Positions 24,921 to 37,600 of a DNA stretch of 64,000 nt are shown piece by piece (position 1 is the first letter of the stretch; each line of letters begins with the position of its first letter). Origin of the DNA: Erythrocercus mccallii (taxonomy: Eukaryota; Chordata; Aves; Passeriformes; Dicruridae); assembly GCA_013397435.1 (NCBI GenBank), contig VZRG01000189.1, forward strand, positions 738,417-802,416, given 5' to 3'. Below the pieces are notes generated by a model. The model made no database searches. It was not told the origin of the DNA and saw only the letters and a list, made by a program, of their open reading frames with translations. Position numbers and translations under genes: made by a program.

Positions 24921-27361
24921 GGGTTAAATAAAAATAGAGTAAATCAGTGATGAGTAACTCAGAGATTCACATGAGATCTCAAAATTAACTACTCTGTAGG
25001 TTCAAACAGAGGTCCCACCTTATGTGAGGGGCACATGCAATTTACACTGATCAAAGCAGAGTTCTGAATACCTGACATAGGAGATGAAATATAAATATGT
25101 GATTTGTGAAGTAAAAAGACAACACCAACAATAATGAGACATCAAAATAGATCTGAATGTCACACTCCTGGGTGCAACCATAATGATACCTTCTCTTGTG
25201 ACAGAGATGAAAAGGCAAAGAATACAACATCATTATTGTAACAATTACTTTAATAAGCACGTAAAACTGGGATTTAGTGGGGGGCTTTGCTGTTTGTTGT
25301 CATATTTGGTATTCACTTTCCCTGTGATTGTTCAAAGACTGAAAAATAATGCCTTTTATTAAAATGCACAAGATGAGGAAGGTTTTCAGAGGCATCCTGT
25401 GATGTCTGGATGTTTCACTTGCACTGTGTCTAAACAGTAACAGGAAGAATTTTGAGCATTTGACTGCCTCTACTCTGAACTTGCCATAACTGGGGCCAAT
25501 TGAGCAAATATTTCCATCTGAGGGCCTCCTGCTAGGACCTACTATCCAGGACATGTCACATGGCTTGCAGAGCAGAGGCAGCCTGTGTCCAGCCTGCTTG
25601 GCAGGGAGATTCATGAACATCTGCATCCTCTGCTGCTGTGTCCTAATGCTCACCCTTCCAGAATGGGCAACTGAACAACCTCCAAAAGTAACCAGGAAAC
25701 CCAGATGGAGAATGGAAAAATGCAACACTCCAAGTATCAGTAACCTTGGCCCAAAAGATTTCTCTCCTTCGAAAGCTACCAAGCACAGTACAACCCAACT
25801 TCTGTGGGAACTCCCATCCCTACCTCTCCCCAGATGTGCATGTCATAGGAGAAGTGACAAAACGGTGAAGGAAACTAAACAAACAGAGCAAATGTTAGAG
25901 CTGCAGGAGGTCTGAATAAATCACTTAACATCAATTTCTCCTGCTGCAAAGGCCAGAAATGTCCATTGACAGCAGCTGGCTGAACTCACTGGGCTGCTCT
26001 TTTCCTGTCCAATTCCCGAATAAATTTTTGTTGTTTATAAAAATTCTCTGTACTTGTTGTTAGTATGAAATTTGTTCCTTAATTAGGAAGCTTCTTCATT
26101 CTGGAGGAAACGCTATATAAATGTGAAATATTTTTATTAACATTTAATAGAGAATTGAGTGTGATATTGACACTAGGAAATGGACTGTATTATTTCCATA
26201 CTGCAATATGCAAATACAATCATTGTTATTGCAGATTAGGAGACTGAATTTGCTAATGCTTTTTAATAATGCTTATTATATTTCTCTGACAAAAATACCC
26301 ATTAAAATACCACTTAAAGAGCATGAAGACTGCAGACATCTGAAATTAATTCGGGGTTTTTTTTTAGAAAGCAAGTTTTAAAAATTCAAATCTGCATTTT
26401 TCTGTTTTTACAAATAGCCCACCGAATCAATATTTCAGGAGAGCGGAACAATATTTCAGAACACTGTGATGTAAAATAAAAAAAAATTGGTCTATTAAAA
26501 TCTTTTTATTAGCGTGTCAATTGCAGTGCACAAAATTTGCACATATGGGTAAAGAAATTGTTTCCTGAAAATGTGCAAATTGCTACTTCACTGAATGTAA
26601 ATGAAGTGCTAATTGCTCTTTGCAAACAATATTTATGCAAATTATGCCCTACCATTACATTGCAGAGTGGAGTTTACATTTACATTTGATGCATTTTTTT
26701 CTCCATCCATTTGACAGTGCCTGGACAACAGGACTTGGGATATTACTCACTTTTTTTTCAAGACATTTTATGGAGACATGAACGGGTGAAGAATGGGAAA
26801 GGACCTGCAGGCAGTAATACATCATGACGTAGAGGGGCAGAAGATCTAAATCTGTTCTGTTATTCTGGTTCATCATTCACTAAACAAAGTATTTGCAATA
26901 AATTATTTATATCAAATTTGCCTTTTGTTCTGTTTGCCTTTTGACCTATGATACATTTGGAAATTCTCTACCAAAGTAGTTTAAATAAAAATGTCTGCTC
27001 TCTAAAACAGGAAATAAAGTAGCTGATGCCATCAGATAAAACATTAAATTCAAGGAGATATGTTTGATCATGGGGGGTTTATTGACATTAACTTGGTTTT
27101 AATAGCCTGTTTCTTTCTCTTTTTTTTTCTATTAATATATCTCATTAATTTGGAGAAGTCAACACACCTTGTCTGTAATTTCCCAGTCATAAGCAAGAAG
27201 AGCCTTGAATCAGCTTTAGAACATCTGTTTTGTAATATTCATGAACATCAACAGAAAAATTTCACTTTGAAACCTTTAAAATATCCTATACCCTTATTAA
27301 TATTTTATTTCCTTAGTGAAATCCTCCTACATTTTATATTATTAATTTTTCCACCATCTTC
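24921..27361. other. Gene-poor flank, part 2, AT-rich
   Basis: The stretch 26000-27060 is strongly AT-rich with many TAAT words and an octamer ATGCAAAT at 26635-26642, which is the composition often seen in conserved developmental enhancers. No gene recognised; the 160-codon frame at 25300-25782 minus is unrecognised. Confidence 0.5.
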
Positions 27362-27445
27362 AGAGAATCATAGAACAGTTTAGGTTGGGAAAGATCTCTC
27401 AATTCATGAAGCCCAACCATTAACCCAGCACTGCCAAACCTCTCC
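27362..27445 (-). mobile_element. CR1 LINE 3'-terminal fragment, at the start of the duplicated block
   Basis: It begins agaatcatagaacagtttag and continues to ccaaccattaacccagcact, the reverse complement of a CR1 tail. The second copy of the duplicated block begins inside this fragment: 29514 corresponds to 27413. Confidence 0.8.
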
Positions 27446-29512
27446 TTGGGTTCAGATCAGCCTTTCATAGTTTAGTTTCCTAAAATTTGTCCTCTGCTCT
27501 AAAGCTCTCCAATGATCTTAGCAATGTTTAAGCCATTAACAATTTTGGCTTCTCACACACACCCAGTCACTTCTTCCTCTCAGGAGATACGGGAAATACG
27601 AAAACTTCTCCCTTTTTCAGAGAGCTTTCCATGATGGGTTACTTGAATTTTCCTTGAGTACTGTGTCTCTATTGCTGGTAGAGCAAGGCTGCAGAATACA
27701 GCTCTTTTCACACACACATAAAACCTCTTCCCCCAGCCTTAGAGACTGCTTCTCTGTCTCCAGAGCTATGAAGCCTTCAGGTACATTCTAGAGAAATTCT
27801 CAAACATCCTTCAAATTTAGCCCTAGTTCAGCAACTGGAATTTCTTAGGACTTGGGCACATAAGTAAATTCCTCTGCCTCAGGGAGTTGCCTCACCAAGC
27901 TAAACTGCAGCAACCACATCTGTCCAAACTCTTGAAATGTTTTAATTCAAATTTCCTTGACGGTGTTTTAAGCTAATGCGTTTTATATCAAACACATTTT
28001 CCTCCTTTTTCCTGGTGTCCTCATTTCTGACGCTGAATCTGCACCATCACCTGCACCTGGGACTCCCAGTAGATGCTCACCTCTTAAGCGCTGGCTTGAC
28101 TTCAATTTTCCCCTGACAGCAACATTCTGCCTTCAGTGAGTCAGCCTCTGTTTATGATCCCATTTTTAATTACTCCAGGGAACATATGTTAATATTCATT
28201 CAACTTCAGATTGAGGAACGTTGTAAGAGTCAGGAGCCATATGGCTCCCATCTACAGAGAAAGAAAAGGTGTGTCAAATTCCTCACTCCATTAGCTCCCA
28301 ACAAGATTAAATTTACATCCAAGGCTGGGCACAGCTTTGGTGCCAGCAAGATGAGGGCTGGAACCTGCAGCCAGCTCAGCATGGGCATCCCTGCGAGCTG
28401 CAAGGCTCTCCAAGCATGGATCAGAGCCACAGGGCACTGCAGGCTCTCTCTGCCACCTCCAGGGCAGAAAGCAGACCTGGATGCTCATTGGACCTGTTTC
28501 AATAAGTTATTAAATTTGAGCATGTCACGTCTCAAATGCTGATGAGCTGCTTGAACAGTCTGTGTAATGGGGTGCCTTAGCCTGTTTTCTGTGGGGGTGT
28601 CTTTTTGGGGCCAGGAAAGTGGTGTGAGGAGAGAGGATGAGTTGCAGCCTGAGGGAGGGTCACTGGAGTTAATACTCCTCAGGTTTAAAGCATGGATTAG
28701 AAGCCTCAGAGTTAGTTTCCTCTGCTCTCTGGGCTTAAAAGACAATTGTTGGGAACAGCAACTTTGGCATTTGTCAGTCAAGGTGCACTGAAATGCAAAA
28801 TTCTTCCCTAAAGACAAAATCAGCACCCTCTCAGCAGGTGAACAACACTGATATAATATTACATCTAGTAACAGGAGGTAATACCACATGTTATCTCATG
28901 CCCATCCCTGTCATTTTGAAATTGTCTTGCACTTGGTTTTCTTTTGCTGTCGAGGAAGACACAATGCAAGGAGCAATCTGGGTCCAGCCCTTTCTCAGGC
29001 ACCCAGCACAGAAGTGCTGACAGGATTCCAATTGAGAGCTGATCACTGGCAAATAAAGAGGTTGTACAGGTGTCACCAAGGGCATGCTTTGATCTTCAGG
29101 TTTTATTACTGGTGAGGATATGTGAGAAGACAAGGATGTAGTTTGCTCTCAGAACTGAGACTGAGTTTCTAGTGTTGGCACTTAGAGAGGAATGAACCCA
29201 AACAAATCCCCGGGAACACAGAGCATCTCATCTGGCAATCAGAGGAATACAAAGGCAGAAAGCTATTTTTAAATCACATTTTCCAAGAACAACTGCTGCT
29301 TAAAATACATGTATAAATAGCAGTCCCTAAAGCCTGGCAATGGTAGGCTCCTCCTGAACCAACAACTTCCAAATAGTTTGTAGAAGGCATCAGATTCCCT
29401 GATACCTCTCACACTGATGCAAAAACTATATCATACATCCATTCACAGGCAAAGCAGCTATTTGGGATTTGTACCTCACCACTGAGAATGACCTCTGACC
29501 CAAGCATGAGGG
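27413..29512. repeat. First copy of a 2.1-kb near-identical direct duplication
   Basis: These 2100 bp recur at 29514-31612 (2099 bp). I noticed only four differences: C/T at 27453 vs 29554, a C present at 27599 and missing in copy 2, T/C at 27609 vs 29709, and A/G at 28068 vs 30168. From 28069 to the end the copies look identical. The content is CR1 tail remnant plus unique non-coding DNA. The largest open frames (118 and 134 codons, on opposite strands) are unrecognised. Confidence 0.97.
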
Positions 29513-29513
29513 N
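29513..29513. other. Assembly gap (single N) between the two copies
   Basis: The only ambiguous base I noticed. It sits exactly at the junction of the two duplicate copies: the sequence before it continues correctly only after 31612, and the sequence after it matches what follows 27412. This is the expected mark of two contigs abutted without merging their overlap. Confidence 0.95.
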
Positions 29514-31612
29514 CCAACCATTAACCCAGCACTGCCAAACCTCTCCTTGGGTTTAGATCAGCCTTTCATAGTTTAGTTTCCTAAAATTTGTCCTCTGCTC
29601 TAAAGCTCTCCAATGATCTTAGCAATGTTTAAGCCATTAACAATTTTGGCTTCTCACACACACCCAGTCACTTCTTCCTCTCAGGAGATACGGGAAATAG
29701 AAAACTTCCCCCTTTTTCAGAGAGCTTTCCATGATGGGTTACTTGAATTTTCCTTGAGTACTGTGTCTCTATTGCTGGTAGAGCAAGGCTGCAGAATACA
29801 GCTCTTTTCACACACACATAAAACCTCTTCCCCCAGCCTTAGAGACTGCTTCTCTGTCTCCAGAGCTATGAAGCCTTCAGGTACATTCTAGAGAAATTCT
29901 CAAACATCCTTCAAATTTAGCCCTAGTTCAGCAACTGGAATTTCTTAGGACTTGGGCACATAAGTAAATTCCTCTGCCTCAGGGAGTTGCCTCACCAAGC
30001 TAAACTGCAGCAACCACATCTGTCCAAACTCTTGAAATGTTTTAATTCAAATTTCCTTGACGGTGTTTTAAGCTAATGCGTTTTATATCAAACACATTTT
30101 CCTCCTTTTTCCTGGTGTCCTCATTTCTGACGCTGAATCTGCACCATCACCTGCACCTGGGACTCCCGGTAGATGCTCACCTCTTAAGCGCTGGCTTGAC
30201 TTCAATTTTCCCCTGACAGCAACATTCTGCCTTCAGTGAGTCAGCCTCTGTTTATGATCCCATTTTTAATTACTCCAGGGAACATATGTTAATATTCATT
30301 CAACTTCAGATTGAGGAACGTTGTAAGAGTCAGGAGCCATATGGCTCCCATCTACAGAGAAAGAAAAGGTGTGTCAAATTCCTCACTCCATTAGCTCCCA
30401 ACAAGATTAAATTTACATCCAAGGCTGGGCACAGCTTTGGTGCCAGCAAGATGAGGGCTGGAACCTGCAGCCAGCTCAGCATGGGCATCCCTGCGAGCTG
30501 CAAGGCTCTCCAAGCATGGATCAGAGCCACAGGGCACTGCAGGCTCTCTCTGCCACCTCCAGGGCAGAAAGCAGACCTGGATGCTCATTGGACCTGTTTC
30601 AATAAGTTATTAAATTTGAGCATGTCACGTCTCAAATGCTGATGAGCTGCTTGAACAGTCTGTGTAATGGGGTGCCTTAGCCTGTTTTCTGTGGGGGTGT
30701 CTTTTTGGGGCCAGGAAAGTGGTGTGAGGAGAGAGGATGAGTTGCAGCCTGAGGGAGGGTCACTGGAGTTAATACTCCTCAGGTTTAAAGCATGGATTAG
30801 AAGCCTCAGAGTTAGTTTCCTCTGCTCTCTGGGCTTAAAAGACAATTGTTGGGAACAGCAACTTTGGCATTTGTCAGTCAAGGTGCACTGAAATGCAAAA
30901 TTCTTCCCTAAAGACAAAATCAGCACCCTCTCAGCAGGTGAACAACACTGATATAATATTACATCTAGTAACAGGAGGTAATACCACATGTTATCTCATG
31001 CCCATCCCTGTCATTTTGAAATTGTCTTGCACTTGGTTTTCTTTTGCTGTCGAGGAAGACACAATGCAAGGAGCAATCTGGGTCCAGCCCTTTCTCAGGC
31101 ACCCAGCACAGAAGTGCTGACAGGATTCCAATTGAGAGCTGATCACTGGCAAATAAAGAGGTTGTACAGGTGTCACCAAGGGCATGCTTTGATCTTCAGG
31201 TTTTATTACTGGTGAGGATATGTGAGAAGACAAGGATGTAGTTTGCTCTCAGAACTGAGACTGAGTTTCTAGTGTTGGCACTTAGAGAGGAATGAACCCA
31301 AACAAATCCCCGGGAACACAGAGCATCTCATCTGGCAATCAGAGGAATACAAAGGCAGAAAGCTATTTTTAAATCACATTTTCCAAGAACAACTGCTGCT
31401 TAAAATACATGTATAAATAGCAGTCCCTAAAGCCTGGCAATGGTAGGCTCCTCCTGAACCAACAACTTCCAAATAGTTTGTAGAAGGCATCAGATTCCCT
31501 GATACCTCTCACACTGATGCAAAAACTATATCATACATCCATTCACAGGCAAAGCAGCTATTTGGGATTTGTACCTCACCACTGAGAATGACCTCTGACC
31601 CAAGCATGAGGG
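29514..31612. repeat. Second copy of the 2.1-kb direct duplication (probable contig overlap)
   Basis: Near-identical to 27413-29512. It starts inside the CR1 tail (ccaaccattaacccagcact) and ends at caagcatgagg, after which unique sequence (aaatacatgtctctc) resumes. Genes or marks annotated in both copies would be double-counted. Confidence 0.97.
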
Positions 31613-34600
31613 AAATACATGTCTCTCAAAGACGTCAATATTTTATTATCCCATGACAAGGCCTCCACTCTCCCCTCGAGTACGGGGGATGCTGCCAGCT
31701 CCCCTTCCAGAGCTGGCTGTCAGTCTCCCAGCACATGCCAGCTCCCAGCATCATCACCCCTCTGCTGCCAGGATGGAGGCAGGAAAGTCTTAAGAGATGG
31801 CAAGCATAGAACAGGTCCACCTCAGTGGATATTTTATGACACTTTGCAATTAGGATTCTCTAATTCAGTCTCTTTGCTCTCTGAGTGCTACATAGGTAAG
31901 GATGCTCTCCCTGCATGAGTTGCCACCTGCTCCCTGCAGTGCATGAAGAAAGCAGCTTCAAACCAAAGCAACCTCACCTTCCTTCTTGTTTTGCTAAAGT
32001 GATTCAGGATTTCAAGTTGTCAATACATTTTTTTGAAAGAAATCAAGAGAAGGACCTAAAGAGTCAGGGTTCCAGGGATCCAGGCATTGTGAGGGAGGTG
32101 TTGGATGCCCAGCCAGCAGTGGGATTACCCCTGGGAAGGTCCATGCTGCCTCTGAGGAGGGTGGAATGGGATGTCTGAAAGCTGAGAGCATTGAGTGAGA
32201 ATCTGTTTGAATGAATCAATGAAAACACCCTGCACTTCATTGCTCTCGTGTCAATTCCTGACCACTGGCAGAAGAATTACCTGGCATGGTAAGCACCTCC
32301 CACCTCTCTGATGGGATTTTCTAAATGGACAGCATGAGTACTGCAGAGGTAGTTCCCATTGCCTTTCTTTCCCCTGCCATGCTGCAATTTTATCACTTTG
32401 TTTGATTTTGCAACAGAAATTAACAAAAATGTGATGCTGGTAGTGCTTCTTTGCTAATGTGACTCAGGGTCTTCAATCTAGTGATAACTTCTCCAGTGTA
32501 GTTTATAATTTGGAGGCCAACTCTGTCAAAACCAAGCACAAAAAATTCCAAGATATTTCGTAATTAATATAATTTTTTCAAATGACACATTAGACCACAG
32601 GGTTTTATTTATTCCAGTAAAGTCTGCCTCTTTTCTCCATTTCTATTTCTAAACTGTTTAGAAACTGAGATTTTTAAAACAATTATATAACCTACTCATC
32701 ACTGCTGGCAAGCATCCACCAAAATCCAAATTTACTCTTGGAACAAACATACAAATGACCCATTCCCAAAGGATGGTGTAGCTTTAATTAGCCCAATTTT
32801 TTAGTATTTTACATGACATTATTTTCCAAAAGCCACTGTCTGTCTTGTAACCTTTAAATTTCCAGGCAATGATCATAGGCTAGAAGGCGTTTGCCTAAGC
32901 TCAGAAACTTTGATTTTTTCCCCAGTGTATCTAGTGAAGACTGGGCAGAGTCCCATACAGTTCCTTTAGGGCACAGTTTGTTCTTCTCTTCCAAGCACTT
33001 CCAGGAGAGATTCACTATGACTGGAGAGGCCCACAAGTCTCAGCAAAATATCTTTTCCCAGTGCATTTCCTTGGCCATCAAAACAGCTCCACCACAAAAC
33101 TGCCTCCCAGCACCCCAATGGTATCTTCTCAACTAAACTGTTCAGAGGTCACTTTTTCTCTTCCTTAGAGGGGAGGAAAGTGGAAAGAGAGAAAAAATAC
33201 ATAAGCTACAAGGCCTGTCAGTGGCTAAGGGGCAACTTGTTGAGATGTGCAATAGAAAATTTGCCTCATAAAATCATATTGGCCATAGAGAGAAACTATA
33301 AAACCTTATTAGACTGCCCTTAGCACCCTGCCTCACTGTGTTTTTATTTTCCCCATATCAGTACACTGCTGCACTTCAGCCCCACATAGGGAACATTTAA
33401 AACAATTTCAGTGATGATTTCTGTTGGCTGAGGTTTGTGTTTTATAAGTTTTTTAATCTCCACAGTCAACTGCTTGTGGAAGAGACCACATTACTCAATC
33501 CTCAAGGATGTATTAAATTTAAAATATTCCCAATTGACACATATGGGAGTTTTGTTTGTTTTATATAAGGTAATCCAGGCAGGTTCCAGTCTGTTTAGTT
33601 GTTTTTCTACTCACTTTTTCTTGTATAAATCTTCCTTACTCTATAGGATGTAGGCCACAAATATAAAACCTTTCATGCAAAGTAAGACAGCCTTGAAGGT
33701 TGTTTCCACCCCAGAAACCCCAGCAGTGTGGCAGGAGGGAGACAGAGGAGGGAAGGAGATATGACCAAGAAGATGGCATTTCCAGGATCCCTCCCACCCT
33801 CCCCATTTTCAGTGAAAACTTCAGGGTCTTTGGTCACCCACAGTTTCAGAATAGAAATGTCATGGATGAAAGCACAAATCCTTTTCCAACCTGCTCTAAT
33901 TAGGAGGTAACTACCTTTGCTAGTCGGGGACTGAGTTCCCAAAGAATCTTCCTATACTCCTGGCAGAGAAACAATTTTGCTGTCATTGTTCCTGCAGCAG
34001 AGTTTACAAGAAAAGTGCTCTCCAAGCTTCCTCAGTGTGAATTGGATTTTGTACTTTTTATGATGCTGTCTTCATTTCAAATAAAAAACATTTTAGCTGA
34101 AAACACGGAGCTGTTCTTTGTGTCTAGAAAACATAATGCTACAGTATTTTCTTTGACTCTAAATGTACACCTATAAATACCTTTACCAGGCACTCAGCAC
34201 ATGCTATTGTTCCTCCCACAACAGCAGAAACTGCCTCGGATTTGAACCTTGGAAGCCAGGGAAATGGGAAATGGATACAGAAGAGGAGCATATTTCTCTC
34301 CAGCTGACAACTCAAGGTTATTTCTGAAGTAAATAATGTGTTGCTAAAAAGGTTTCTTTCTCTTTTCTGATAATAAAGTTGCAGCATGCTGAATTTGACT
34401 GCTTCTCATTAGAGCAGAGCTGAACAGGTCAGAGGGTGGGCAGGTTCAATTTGTTGTTTTAGTGTGCAAGTGCCAAAGAGCTTCTTTCTGCTGTGCTGAG
34501 GGAGTTAAACCTTCAACCTGCACAAGTGCAGAGCACACGGGCCAGGTTTGGCAGGAGGCAGAGAAATTCTCTGCTTCCCTTCACACAAAGCATCTCCTCA

Positions 34601-37600
34601 TTTCCATGGGTTATGAAAGTTGGAAAGAAGGACTGAAGATCAAACTTTCAAAGCTCTAAGAGCCTTTACAGCTTTAAATGATGGAGAGAAGCACTCAGAG
34701 TCAGTGTTACCTCTGCTGCAGCAGGACAGCTGTGACAGACGCTTCAAGCGTAGCTGAGAGCAGCTGAAGACCCCAGGTCCTGTTTTGAGCCGATGGGCAG
34801 CATCTGACTGACTGACATACATCATTTACTGATGTCCAGAGCCACAGAACAATTTTTCTTTTGTACCTTACAGGCTTTTCCTGTAGAAGGAGGAATATAT
34901 AACATCTTCAGGTTGTGGTGTCATATCACTCTCTTCACAGCAAAGAGTGCCAGGAAGGAACTAAAGGTGAATATTTATCTCTGAGATAAGTCAGAAGAGG
35001 CACAGAGGGACAAGAGAGCATTGCACAAGGTAGAAAGACCTCTTGTGAAGGAGTTTGTATTGCCATTTTTCTCCTTTTCTGCAGATTTGTTAGTTACTAA
35101 TGAAAAAGAAAATTAAAATTAACCTGATCAACTGATTTTTCCATCTAGGTCTGAGTCCCAGCCCTCCAAGTGGGTAAACAATAGTTCAAAAGCACAGATG
35201 GGCTTCTTCAATGGCTCACTGACTTGGGAAGGGATGATCCTGCAGTGTCCACCCCATGACTCCTTTCCTCCCATTCTCCTGCTGCCTGAGCTGCCCTGGT
35301 CCAAAGAGGATCTCTTGCTGATCTCACACACGCAGCAGAAAATTAATCTGGTTAGTTTATAGATATACATCAATATTTAGGGGTTTCTAGATGAGAGGAT
35401 CAAGCAGGCTCCAGGTCTACCAGCAGCAGCAACAGCAGCAACAACAGCAAGTCAGTTCAGCCCTACTGGTAATCCATCCAGAAAAGATTCTCCATTGGGT
35501 TGGCTAACAGAGACAGGAGTGGAAGGTGACAAAAACAGGTCCACAAGGACTTAAACCACTGGCTGAAAGTGGATTTCCCCCCTCTTGGCAGGCAGCTTCC
35601 TCTTCCACCACACACCAGGAGCCTGGCCCTGTGATGTGACACTCAACAAAGCCTGGTGCCAACCCCAGCCTGGAAGCGCTGGCTCCCTGCAGTGGGATAA
35701 CTGCACCAAATTTGCCCACCAGGAGAAAAGGCAGAATTGCCCTCTTCTGGGAAAGCAATAAGATTTTCTGTGCAATGCAGGGCTGATGTCTCATCTGGGA
35801 GTTGCCATCTGAGGGAAGAGGGACAGAGAGCAGTGCAGCCACGAGGCCACCACAGCCCTGCACTGTGGGTGCTGCTGCAGCCCCGAGTCACCAAGACAGG
35901 CTTCTGACATCTGGGCTTCCCTCCCTGCCAGTCCCAGCCCTTTGCTCCACCACTGGAGGGGTGAAGGACTTTGCTGTTAGAAAGAGGTCAAATCAGGAAT
36001 GGCTATTAAATTTACAGATAACAATGAAATGGAGAAAGGCAGGATCACTGGAGGTCAAAGATGTGGAATGAGCAATTCCTTACTGATTTTTTCAGAGCAT
36101 TCCTAGGCTGCATGGAAAAAACAATTAAGTGGTCTACTTACGGTATCTAATGTTTTAAGTTTGCTTTAATAGTCCTTTAGATCATTATGATCAGTGCTGC
36201 AAGTGCATAAATATCCCCATCTCTTCAACATTTTCTTCTTGACAGGTTAGTTTTCTACCCACAGAGATATTGATGAGACACTTTTGTGCTCCAGATATGT
36301 GCATTTTTCTGCATTTTCAAATAGGAACCACCATTATCTTTTTGCAAGCTGAATATTTTTTATACATCATTTACTGGTGACTAATGTGTGCTTCAGCCAT
36401 GGGCTCCAAGGACTGTCATTTATCTTCCATAATGACCACAAGTTCTTAAAAAAACCAGCAACACACTGGCTGCAAAAAATGATCACAGAAGACTTTTAGT
36501 TAGAGCCCATGGAAACAGAGCAAAATGCATATTTTGCTTTGAAAACAACAAAGAAAATACTTATTTTTGTTGTAAGAAATGCAATATAAAATAAAAGAAG
36601 GTTTCAAATAATGCCAAAATATACAGAGCATTTTTCTGTTCCTGAGTTCAGCTTGTCATCTGAAAAAACACTAATGTAACTCCAGTGAAAATCAAAAGCA
36701 ATCTACAACACAAAACTTTCTAGTGCTTTGACTGCCTGGGATTTCTCACTGCCACTGAATATTTTCTGTATCAATGTTATAAGCAACTAGATTTGTATGT
36801 TATATTTAGGACAAAACCACTGCAGCCACAGGAGTCAAGGTACTAAAGTTGAGCCAATGCTTCCACATGAAAGCAAACTGGATGCAATTTTCTTTAGCAG
36901 AAGCTGTATCCTTTAAAGCAGTCAGGTTAGCCATACAGTCTTTCAGTGCCCTGCATTGCAGCAGCTGGCCAAGTTTGTGCCAGTGCATGCTGCCACATCT
37001 CCTGGATGGAAGGTGACAGGCAAGGAAATCTCCCCTTGGGTTAACCATGAGCAAGAGTGACAGTACTGCAGGCAGAGCTCACCCTTCAGGCCACACAAGC
37101 TGAATTTTGGGAACTCTGCCCAAGCTATGCCAGTCAGAATGCTCAAGAAACAAATCCTGGACAATTCTATGGGTGGCAGAAAGCTTTTGGGTCCTTACAA
37201 ACACAGTGTATTTCCAACTGTTGTCTGAGTCATTCCCAGTGACAATATGAACTCATTTTTCACGTGTTCCTAATGATTTCAAATGCTCTGTTTGATCTTG
37301 ATGTTCATGGGAAGGAAGCTCAGTGTTTGTTTGGATGTCTTCTCATAAGCATTTCCTCTTCTACAGTTTTACTGGCAGCTCAACAAATATTTTCCCTAGT
37401 GCCAAATAAGTTCCAGCTACGCAACAATTTTTCCACATGCTTTCAGCTGGTATAAAACAGCTTTATCTCCATTCTGTGTCTTGGGGTTGAGTTATTTTTT
37501 AGTATCTTTCCTCCTATTAATAAAAAGCAATGGAGTGATAAATGTGTATTTTACTCAATACACATCACTGTGCAAGTATCTTGCTGCTTCTAAGGGCTCT

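Noticed and set aside
28186..31233. Pairs of identical frames that could suggest a duplicated gene family
   Set aside because: They are the same DNA represented twice by the probable contig overlap, and the frames are unrecognised.
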